Shown one piece after another: positions 1 to 9,307 of a DNA stretch of 64,000 bases. Origin of the DNA: Hemicentrotus pulcherrimus (Eukaryota > Echinodermata > Echinoidea > Camarodonta > Strongylocentrotidae). The stretch covers positions 87,874 to 151,873 of the forward strand of contig BEXV01000332.1 of assembly GCA_003118195.1 (NCBI GenBank), read 5' to 3'. The notes below the pieces were generated by a model. That model did not search any database. It was not told the DNA's origin and worked only from the letters and a program-made list of their open reading frames with translations. The position numbers and the translations under genes were made by a program. Within the stretch, counting starts at the first letter, position 1, and the number at the start of each line of letters is the position of its first letter.

Positions 1-142
1 GGGGGGTGCTTTCGAAAAGAGGGAACATGCATATGCATATCCTAAATTACACTGAACTGGGAGGGGAGGGTGGGGTTGTACCTCACTGGTCCGCTATTAA
101 TTCCCATAATTTGCCTTCTTTTAAAACTCATGTGATGATCAG

Positions 143-308
143 AGATGAAGAAGAACCTGCTACCCTCTTACCCCAAGAACTCCAAGTAGGTAAAGAGTTA
201 TGAGATCGTAATCACATCAAAATCCGGGCTCTATCGGTATCGCATGGGTGACGTCATCAAGGTGGCACGATTTGAACAGGCAACACCGGTCTTTGAATTT
301 GGATACAG
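143..308 (+). CDS. GHDC-like: GHDC-like exon a (first in window)
   Basis: Follows a CAG acceptor ending at 142 and ends at a gttagc donor (TACAG|GT). It encodes the DEEEPATLLPQELQVG block, then SGLYRYRMGDV and TPVFEFGYR. The frame changes at about 198, where GTA-GGT-AAA-GAG is followed by an extra T before TAT-GAG. Without that base the join reads VGKEYEIVITS, as expected for the family. The exon could begin further upstream. Confidence 0.65.
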
Positions 309-2120
309 GTTAGCTTACACTGGGCATTTCGGGGTGATGAAACTAATATTAATAATACCCCTTCCTCCTTCCCCTCTCTGTATATCTGTCTCCAATCCTT
401 CCCCTCTCGTGCCTCTATCTATGTCTGTCCGTCTCTCTCTCTCTCTCTCTCTGATTCTCTCTCTCTATATTTAATCTTGTCTTTGAAGAATCTGTATAAA
501 AATTGCAGAGCGTGTTAAATTTGATTCCAAATGTGTTTAAATAAATATAAATGTATATGAAAGATTTAAAAAAATGTTAGCCACACGATAATGAATTTGA
601 TATAAATAATATTTTCAATAATATCCATTAATTCAATAATATTACATTACCTCCGTTTGTGCCCTGTTTAGAAATGGACAGATTTTGAACTTATTTTTTG
701 AGAAGATTGATCAGAAAGTCTTTTACGACTCGCTCAAGACCGCTATTGATCAGTGGATTGATGTGGAGTTGACTAATTACGCCGTGGCTGAGAGTACATT
801 ATTCGACCGTACAGCCACCCAAGGTATGTTGTAGTGCTCTCAATACTTTTTCATAATATAAAAACCCAGCATTTGACGCGGCGGATAAATTTTTCCCAAG
901 GCCTGACAGAAAGAGTTGATGAAGAAAACTAATTGGCCTCGGGATGATGCAGGCTAATATGTATCCTTCCAGTTTCTGTAGGCAATCTGAATGGCAAAGG
1001 GTTGATAATAGCAATTACAGAATAAGACAAAGGCAAATAGTGATATTAGAAATAGTCTACTCGCTTAATTTTCAGATACAAAACATGCCGGTTGACGAGG
1101 TAATGCTAATAACCTCCAAGGAATTGGTGTCATGAATGATACTTTGAAATGAGATAAGATATTCAGACAATGTGACATTTCCCAAGTATGGATGAACCTA
1201 TTATAATAATGTCCCAATATATCCATGAAAATAACAAGGAGTGCAGAGTGAATATCATTTGGAGCTTCGAGACTGGAATGTCTTTTGGATATAGGGGATT
1301 ATGACTACCGAAATAATTATTACTTTTATCTATCTGTATTCCATTGCCAGGACACGCTGCTCCTTGCTATATCCTTTTTTATTGAGATAACTGGCAGTGT
1401 AGCATGAGGATCAAAAGAGAATGGTGAGATTATTTGAGTATATATAATAACCCTTTCTTATTTATTACCTATTTATTTAAATTCATCCTTTCAGAGCCGC
1501 TTCAAAACAAAGAGTTGTTATTATTCTTCCCTCGTGTAATGTAGGTCATTTCTGCTTGTAGAGTACCGATGTGTGACGTCATGCAGGCCAAGATGACAAG
1601 GTTACTGTTTCAAAACAATTTTGTGCAAAAAAATATGTAGTGTGGTGATCAAACCAGCCTCAAACACTGAATTCCCCTTGCTCCAGCACGTTGCTTGAAT
1701 GATTTCACAGTAAACCTCATGCGCAGTCTCTGTTGTTCAGTGGAATCAGTAACCTAAACAACGAGCTAGTATATGGTGTTAGCACTTTTAGTACTCTATA
1801 ATTATCAAGGCATCAGTTTATTATTGAACATAAGACTTATTCTCATTGTTATCTTTAATAAAGGTGATACTTAAACCGAAAAAATACGATATTTTGAAAT
1901 GTCATTATTATTATGATTATATCATTGTTGTATAAATTTGTTTGACTAGATTGACACCGAACTACGAGGCAGTAACTGTATCTATGACAGACTGCGATCA
2001 GATGGTAGGATAGATCCACCCAAGATCCACCTCGTTAGACAAGGGGCGTTCAATAAGCTCCAGCACGACTCGGTCACCAGTGGGGGAGCGTTTGATATCC
2101 AGTACAAAGTTCCTTTGTAA
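143..2120 (+). CDS. GHDC-like: GH3 domain-containing protein (GHDC-like), 3' part, frame-broken
   Basis: Four exons (143-308, 672-823, 1351-1423, 1950-2120) give the C-terminal third of a GH3-family protein. Matching blocks, in order, are an acidic stretch then TLLPQELQVG, SGLYRYRMGDVIKV, TPVFEFGYR, FYDSLKTAIDQW, NYAVAES, HEDQKRM and KIHLVRQGAFNKLQ, ending in QYKVPL and a TAA stop. Plant GH3 proteins are adenylate-forming acyl-acid amido synthetases; the role of animal GHDC is not established. Splice phases agree from exon 1 to 2 and from 3 to 4. The homologous frame is kept only if one extra base is ignored at each of about 198, the T-run 1375-1380, and about 1402. The gene is therefore either a recent pseudogene or a locus with sequencing errors. 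The 5' part lies outside the window. The family call is firm; coding status is open. Confidence 0.72.
309..671 (+). other. GHDC-like intron with CT repeat
   Basis: Intron with a GT donor at 309 and AG acceptor at 670-671. A pyrimidine-rich stretch and a short CT microsatellite occupy roughly 355-470. Nothing else is recognised. Confidence 0.6.
672..823 (+). CDS. GHDC-like: GHDC-like exon b
   Basis: Acceptor ccctgtttag, donor CAAG|gtatgt. The first base completes an Arg codon begun in the previous exon. The exon encodes NGQILNLFFEKIDQ, FYDSLKTAIDQW and NYAVAESTLFDRT, the GH3 segment holding the conserved Y-x-x-x-E-S. It is open throughout in the expected phase. Confidence 0.75.
824..1350 (+). 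other. GHDC-like intron
   Basis: GT donor at 824-825, AG acceptor at 1349-1350. No repeat or other feature is recognised inside it. Confidence 0.5.
1351..1423 (+). CDS. GHDC-like: GHDC-like exon c, frameshifted
   Basis: Acceptor attgccag at 1350, donor ATG|gtgaga. The exon should encode the segment that matches APHYVLFVE in the family. It reads APCYILF, then IEITGSV, then HEDQKRM, in three frames linked by two single-base surpluses (six-T run at 1375-1380; G at 1402). Its length of 73 is two more than the splice phases of its neighbours allow (71), which independently supports two extra bases. Confidence 0.55.
1424..1949 (+). other. GHDC-like last intron
   Basis: GT donor at 1424, AG acceptor at 1948-1949. 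Ordinary AT-rich sequence with no recognised feature. Confidence 0.5.
1950..2120 (+). CDS. GHDC-like: GHDC-like terminal coding exon
   Basis: Acceptor gtttgactag, then 56 codons and TAA. It begins IDTELRGSNCIYDRLR and contains KIHLVRQGAFNKLQ, the C-terminal GH3 signature (V-x-Q/P-G-x-F). It ends in QYKVPL, slightly short of many family members. The exon is clean, with no frame problem. Confidence 0.75.
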   Translation: MDTELRGSNCIYDRLRSDGRIDPPKIHLVRQGAFNKLQHDSVTSGGAFDIQYKVPL

Positions 2121-2737
2121 CTGATCAAACTGGTGAAGGTTAAACTGGTTGATATTTTGATGGACCAGGTTTATTAATCACTGTTAAAGTGATTACCTTT
2201 CATTTCCCCACTCTATATCACTTAGCATTCTTAGGCCTTATAGGTTAGTAGTTGTTTGTATGCCTTTATACTTATAGTTTGTCAAGCTAGTGACCGTTAT
2301 ATCATTAGGTTAACTTACACGGTCATAAAAGTTGGCTAAATTTACTTGCTTCCCTAAATGCTTTCAATGATTTCTTGAATCATACTTCCATTGATACGAA
2401 AGTATTTTTAAAAAAATTTCAAGTTGTTATATTGAACAAAGTTATATTTAGTAAAATGCCCTCAATATTGTTTGTTAGTTTGTTTTATTTCATATCTGCA
2501 TTTGTCAACGATAATAGAACGTCGTGTACGTATTACACTATAAGTAAATATGAATTAAAATATTATATAATCATATCATAATATAAATCAATAATATATT
2601 TAAACCTTTTAAAAACACAGTTGGGGGTTGTATGAATTAAAATATTATATAATCTTATAATACAAATCAATTATTTAATTAAACCTTTTAAATGTTGAAA
2701 ATGATTTGTTAGTTTGTTTCAGAACTTTTATTTTCAA
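2121..2737. other. 3' flank of GHDC-like gene
   Basis: AT-rich sequence after the stop codon, presumably UTR and intergenic DNA. A short repeated phrase (TATGAATTAAAATATTATATAATC) shows up as two near copies at about 2550 and 2632, each followed by an AAACCTTTTAAA-like run. No gene seen. Confidence 0.4.
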
Positions 2738-2856
2738 GGGGGGGGGAGAACACTCCTCTTTGACCCTTGAACATTCACCCCCTCCCCCTTTGAAAACACC
2801 CTCTGTATGCCATGGGGGGGGGGGTGTTTGAACAACCGAAACACCCCCTCGATACG

Positions 2857-2965
2857 CCCTTGACAAGTAGTTCTTAAACCAGGATAGAATTTGATCTCGA
2901 AGTCCACATGTATCAAGTTCTCGAATCGATATACCATAGTTGAGCGTATCAAACACTTTAATCAA
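2857..2965 (-). pseudogene. LINE reverse-transcriptase fragment
   Basis: The minus strand reads KVFDTLNYGISIRELDT then CGLRDQILSWFKNYLS. This matches the palm region of non-LTR retrotransposon reverse transcriptases (the usual pattern is AFDTVDHDILL...GI...WFKSYLS). Only about 35 codons survive, followed on the same strand by C/G-rich low-complexity sequence (2738-2850). It is a dead fragment of a LINE, probably of the CR1/Jockey group, whose precise clade cannot be settled from so little. Confidence 0.65.
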
Positions 2966-3395
2966 AAAATATTGATATGTGGTCTTTTTTTGCTATTGCA
3001 CTGGTAATTTGGTAGTATACATGTATTTGTATATATATATTTGACAATGAGAAAAGATCATAATTCAATGTTTTTGAAGGTCTTGCTCTAAATAACAAAA
3101 TGAAAATTTACATGTTACATTGAAAAGATTTGTCAAACAGGTGTTAAGCTCATTTTGCTAATTGCCGCGCCTCTTTTTTTCTTGAGTAGAAAGCGAGTGA
3201 ACCAAACTTTCTTTAGAGCAATCATATAGCTTCATTTTTATTTCTTTAATACATACAATTTCAGACATTGTAAAGAATTTGAATAGCCATATCCACTGTC
3301 AACGGGAGTATGGTATGTCGATATGTACTTCTACTTCTATGACAAAACTCAGCAGGATCCATAAGTCGGGATGTAGTGCTGAGGAATAAACTAGT

Positions 3396-3588
3396 TAACT
3401 TATATTTAGTGCGGAAGAGGTTGATCATCGTGGTAGATAGTAAGAGTGGTAGTTGATCAGTTGTCACACGAAGAGAGCAAACGAGAGTTGCCTGACGAAG
3501 ACTAGCAGTTAGCAGTCGAAACGTCGCAGCTCTCGTTTGCTCTCTTCGTGTGACAACTGATCAACTACCACTCTAACTTATATTTAGT
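3396..3588 (+). mobile_element. Short insertion with hammerhead-like core and 15-bp TSD
   Basis: A 163-bp insert (3411-3573) is flanked by identical 15-bp direct repeats, TAACTTATATTTAGT, at 3396-3410 and 3574-3588. Most of it is a near-perfect inverted repeat (3443-3491 against 3526-3574). The loop holds CTGACGA, a GACT/AGTC stem, then GAAACGTC, which resembles a type I hammerhead ribozyme with a palindromic ACGT stem III. Such motifs are known from terminal repeats of Penelope-like elements. An extra A after CTGACGA departs from the canonical core, so self-cleavage is uncertain. Confidence 0.55.
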
Positions 3589-3835
3589 TAACAAACAATT
3601 TCAAAATATGCTATTGCACAGAAGAAGAAAAACAACATTATCTAAAAAGCTAAACTTCTTGATAAAGAAGTAATCAAACCATTCTTTCGACGGCAGGGGG
3701 TTTCATATCTAACATTTACCCATACCAAGAAAAAAAATGGTGGTGGTATGCGTTTGATCCTTGATCTTTTAGAATTAAATCTGAATCTTATGACCCAACA
3801 TTTCAAAATGGAAAGCATACATACAGCAAATTACT
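3589..3835 (+). repeat. Direct repeat, copy 1
   Basis: About 245 bp from TTAACAAACAATTTCAAA to ATACAGCAAATTACTTG recurs at about 4447-4697 with roughly 10% divergence and small indels. The origin is unknown. The hammerhead-like insertion lies at its left edge. Confidence 0.75.
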
Positions 3836-4359
3836 TGCTGACTCAGAACGCAACGAACTCGATGGGCTAACGTAACACAGTTTCAATATCGATTACACCA
3901 TGAACCAATTACAACAGTAGATGGCGCCAGTATACAACCAGGATTTCAGCGGTGGAGATTGGTTAAAGATATTCCTATAGCATCTTGTTATAGCATCAAA
4001 GAGTTTCAGATAAATTAAATATGTTTACCAACACTTTGTAATACCTTTAAGCCTTAAACATGTAGCCTACAGGATGCTTATTATTCGATCCAAAGCAACA
4101 AGAATCTTAGGAAGAGTTCTTGAGATTCAAATGACAAGACAAATGCTGGTAAATTAAAGCCCTACCTAATGGTCTGAAGGATATTTACTAAGATTATGAA
4201 ACCAGTGCTTGCCGACTGACGAGAATTGGAACATGCTCGTTACGAGCTTTTTGTCCACTTTCATAATTTCATGTATCGTTCCTCTGCTGTTATCTAAAGG
4301 CCTTTCCTTCTACAATTTTGCCCATTTCGTTGTGTAGAGAATGTGTTCAACAGTTCCTG

Positions 4360-4795
4360 CACGTGATTTAATGAATCGTTCTTTCCGACGTATCGTACTT
4401 ATCCGAGCAATACTTGTGTGTATATTGAAAAATCAGACTCAACCGTTTAACAAACAATTTCAAATAGATTTATGCTATTGCACAGAAGAAAAAAAACTAG
4501 CATTATCTAAAAAGCTAAAATTCTTGATAAAGAAGTAATCGAATCATGCTCTCCACAGCAGGGGTTTTCATATCTAACATTTACCCATACCAAAGAAAAA
4601 TAGTGGTATGCGTTGGATCCTCGATCTTTCAGAATTAAATCTGAATCTTATGACCCAACATTTCAAAATGGATAGCATACATACAGCAAATTACTTACAG
4701 TTCCTCTGCACGTGATTTGATGAATTGTTTTTCCGTCGTATCGTACTTATCCGAGCAATTCTTGTGTGTAGATTGAAAAATCGCCGACTCACAGA
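4360..4795 (+). repeat. Direct repeat, copy 2, with flanking shorter repeat
   Basis: 4447-4697 is the second copy of the 3589-3835 repeat. It is bracketed by two copies of a second motif of about 80 bp (4361-4440 and 4710-4795) sharing ATCGTACTTATCCGAGCAAT. The layout is B-A-B, suggesting a partial tandem duplication. Confidence 0.7.
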
Positions 4796-4849
4796 TTTTT
4801 CTTTTTTATTTTATAATAACATTAATGATAATAATGATAATTGTGTTTA

Positions 4850-5030
4850 CCTAGGGAAGCCTCAACCACATTAGAGTTATTCTTCCCGAGAGCCCTAAAT
4901 TCTATTTGTACCCCATCAAATTTTTTTCAGGTCACCATGTAAACCTGGGTGAAGAAGGGTAGATGCGGATTAATGTCTTGCCAAAGGACGCTAGTGTCGG
5001 GCCGGAATTCGAACCCTCAACCCTTGTTTT
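4850..5030 (-). repeat. tRNA-derived SINE relic
   Basis: The minus strand carries a B-box-like GGGTTCGAATTC followed by a body that includes CGTCCTTTGGCAAGACATTA. The same body occurs at 24163-24475 and 61245-61440. No clear A box is left, so this copy is 5' truncated. It lies just beyond the 3' end of the sialyltransferase coding sequence. Confidence 0.6.
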
Positions 5031-5141
5031 TTTTTGTACAAACTAAAATGTTTTAAAACCCTGAATTATGGTATGCTAATAAATTGATAAAAGTGCTGAA
5101 TTGTTAATTTATATTAGACTTCTAATGTAACCTTTTTTTCA

Positions 5142-5571
5142 TCAGCCCATCTTTGTTTTCTTCTTCTTATAGGAAGGATGAGGTATGCCTACTGGTCGCC
5201 TTATTCTATGGGACCTTTTAAGGATTGGCCTCCGAACCTTAGCATTACTCAAGGGTTTGGGATTATTCTTAATACCTGGTTTAACATAGATCGCGATACT
5301 CGCGAATGAACCGTCTTCCTTCGCCTTTTTATACACACTCAGGTAAGGCGATTCAAACTCCCCGCTCAAGTTGAACGCACTTTCAGGCCACGTGGGTGCG
5401 CGGAACGTCAGATGTTTGTGTTGTGCCCATTTGGCGTACAGCTTTTTCTCCGTCAAAAATTTATGACCGCCTTTGACCATATATTCTCTGTCATTGAAGT
5501 AACTGCATTCCAGAGGACGGTTCTTGCCGGTGTCGTAGTAGTGATATCTAACCTGAGATTTCGGTTCTCGT
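5142..5571 (-). CDS. ST6GALNAC3/5/6-like: Sialyltransferase terminal exon (III and VS motifs)
   Basis: Acceptor actgcgcatcag, chosen because it alone restores the phase and the family spacing between YCR and YHYY. It encodes motif III and VS (HKFLTE), then PTWPESA as in relatives. A Lys/Arg-rich tail with little homology follows (KRSHRIRRP, SYKKKKTKMG). TGA stop at 5142-5144. Confidence 0.88.
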
Positions 5572-8500
5572 CTGATGCGCAGTGGATGTAAAGTAATTGA
5601 AAAGGGGCGGGGGCGTGAGGAAAGATAGAGAGGGAACAAAATAAAACGTTGATTCCATGACAATTGCTACATGTATATCTCATTTAATTAAAACCGATGA
5701 AGAAAAACAACTAAATATAATAACTCTATAAGTTTACACTATTATTATTATTATTATTATTAAATTAATAAGTTTGTAACTAAAGAACAGTTACATCCCT
5801 GCCAGTCATCTGCCTACAAAATATTATACGTAACCAAATCTGCCGCCACACTATATGCTATAAAAAATAGTCCACTGGTTAACCGAAAACTTTTCATCAA
5901 AGGGGCGTTTTTAAAATCATTATTATTCAAAGCCAATGCACATCAGGTTAACAAAAAAAATAATATTTCAATTTATTCGAAATTTTGAACGATCTTTATT
6001 CAAGCCCCATGAAAGCAAGTTGTACCTGCAGTAGTCTACGTCTGATACTCCATAACAGACGACATTATCACACACATCGAGGGCAAAGAGAACAGACATA
6101 TATCCAGTACTGAACCATGATTTAATCTCCGTTCTGAAACAAACAAAAACGCATTAAAATAATAATGGTGATACAAACAAATGCGACCAATGATTAGCCA
6201 ACGTTGAGTACTATACATGTATAAATGCATTGTAGTGAACCATGTTACAATAGAGTGAAAGCAGAAAAGACAAGAACATTATGGAAAGGTAAATTAAAGA
6301 ATAGAAATGAAAAAGAAAAACAAAAAGAAAAAAAAAAAAAAAACGGAAATCACACATTAAGGACACCCTAATTAAAAAGTGGTTATGAATCGACTACTGC
6401 ATGGGTAACACGATGCTAATGGCTTTACGTTAGGTCAATGATAACACATCTTCTTAGCTGGGTGATTGAATGATTTGCTATTCAATTTATATAATTTTGT
6501 TGGGTTTGTATTTACATTCCTTGACATATTTCTTTAGTTATATGTATATTCATTATTTTTTTTATTCGTTGATGTATTCATTTATATGATCATGCACTGT
6601 ATGCAGCAAAACTTGTTATTGTTTAAGATAGTTATTTACCTGTTTAATCCTGTTTCGTTCATAAATCTACTGTCCATGTCGTTGATCATATCATCAGTCT
6701 GGAAATAAAATTTTACTTTGGGAAAACGCGTGCTCAACCTCCTTGAAGTTTTGAAGACCTCGTGTGTAGTCCTGTTAATGGATTCCTTATAAAGCCAAGG
6801 AACATAAATAATCGAGGGTCTTGTATTCGGGCTCAACAGTATCTCACTCTGCCCAATCTTAGGAGTGAGGAGCCCCTGCTTGAAATTACTGTGGCCAATC
6901 ACACGTACTGTGGTGCGCATGCCCACATCGTCTATATGGTTGCGCACTGTGGCTGTGTTCTGTCTGATGACGCAGTCTGCTCTGTCGATCTCTCTTCCCA
7001 TGTTAGATCCTAGCAGATGGCCAGAACTGAAAACTAAGGCACAATGCTTACAGTGGAGATCCAGCTCCTTAGATAAGGTAGAGAGTTGAAGACGAGAGAG
7101 AAAAAAGAGGAAAAGTTTGAAAAGGATTATACCAAATTTTGTGAAATGTTATTTACTTGTATTTACTCGCCTATTAGTAATGAACAGACAAGAATAAACA
7201 TTTAGTTTCATAGTTAAGTAATGATATGATGATGATAATACGTACTACTAATAATAATTAAGGTAATAATTATATCAGCGATACAAACAATGATGATGAA
7301 TGGTTATATCAACAACACCTCCGACATTAATATAACTTTAGTTTCTTTGATAACATAATGATCCGCAATATGATCCATTCAGTAGGCCTATGTAATGAAT
7401 ATTGTAGGAGTTAATATATCCGGGTTCACAGGTCGCCTATATTTGATCTACAAATATAATGTTATTGTGATATAGTAATGTGATATAGTATTGTGCTCAA
7501 AACACAAAATAATATGAAGAAAATATTAAATATTATAAGCTTTTTATGCAAATAATTACGCAAATTAAAATCTCGTTGAAATGAAAGATTGTTTCCTTTT
7601 CATGTCCGAGCACTTGGCGTACGAATACACTTAAAGTAGTCACACCAAGAAGCAAAAGTGATTTGAACTGATGCAAAAATCATATCATTGCGAAGGGAAA
7701 GCCTTACTGATCAATTACAACAATTTTCCTCTTCAAAATATGTTTTGGGCCCGCAGAAATCAACTTTCAAAAATGTTAGTTTTGAGATCCAGATTCACTG
7801 CCTATTCGTATTTNATGTCTCTAAGCGCTTTACAAATATACTATTACCCCGGTCATTGGATATCTACAAATATAATATTATTGTGATATAGTAATGTGAT
7901 ATAGTATTGTGCTCAAAACACAAAATAATATGAAGAAAATATCAGTTTGAAAAATATCTTGGGACTTAATTTAAGACATGGATTCAAATAATTTTTGATT
8001 TGAACAAGAAATTATACAACTATGATATGCTTTTTTATGCAAATAATTACGCAAATTAAAATCTCGTTGAAATGAAAGATTGTTTCCTTTTCATGTCCGA
8101 GCACTTGGCGTACGATATACTTAAAGGGATCCGGTAACTTTCTTCAGATTCTGAAACAAAATTCTGGATTTAGCTCATGCTGCAATGATAATTATAAACC
8201 TTTAGGTCAGTCAGGAAGCCCATGACTTTTACTAGCCCATTGCCTGTATGATTATCAAGATATTTATAATTGAAATTACAAATTTTGAAAACCGTTTGCC
8301 AAACGGTTTTCATAATAATACTAATAATACATAACATTTATTAGGCGGTTAATACTGATGTTTCTAAGCGCACAGTGTTCTGATTAAGAGAGGACTATAA
8401 CCCGTTGAATTAAATTAGAAGAAAAAGCAACAATACAAAAGTAACATAGATAAGGTAAGAAAAACAGTGGCAATCAACTAACTAAAGACAAATATTGGGG

Positions 8501-9276
8501 AAACCAATATGGTAAAACCGGTCACTCAGAGATTTTTACTTTTTTGAGGCACTTCTTGATAATTTTGAAGCGCAATTTTTTTAGGGCTTCAATATTACAC
8601 CATATCACAGACACTGATAACACGTAGGGCCGTGTATCTTATAGATTTAACATTGTTAAACGATCCCTTTAAGCCCTACCAATGACCAAGCTTCAAATTC
8701 TCCATGCTCGCCGAGAAGAGCTATGTCTCAAGTTTGCCCAGAAGGCACTAAAATTCGACCAATCGAACTGGTTTAAACTTAACGCCAGCACAAGAAACAT
8801 GGAAATCAGGTATTTGTATAGAACCTAAGTCCAAAACAGAACGTTACAGGAAAAGCTCAGTCCCATATCTCACCAGGTTACTCAAAACGCTTAAATTCCC
8901 CTGATTCCTGGCCGATTCCACAACTCCTTTTAAATTGTATGCCTTCTTTTGCTATTAATACTGCTCTACTTTATACTAATCAATTCATAAAGATTAGTTG
9001 CAAGTAATCAACATTTTAATGAATAGATAAACCTATATCTTAACGTTCCCATGTACATTCTTTCTCTTTATATGATTATTTAAAGTTTTTGCGCATTATC
9101 TTGGTCATGTATAATTGGTAAATTGTACTGGTTTTCTCTGTCAAGGAAACTTTGTAGTTTACTTTGTAATTTCTTTCTAATCGCTTTCCCTTCGTCGTCT
9201 TACTTTCATCATCATTCCTCTTCTCCATTTCTACACAGTTCCAACTGTTCCATTCTTCTCATACCACTTCCTCCCT

Positions 9277-9307
<31 letters not shown>

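Noticed and set aside
5453..5683. 76-codon minus-strand frame
   Set aside because: Alternate-frame shadow of the sialyltransferase terminal exon.
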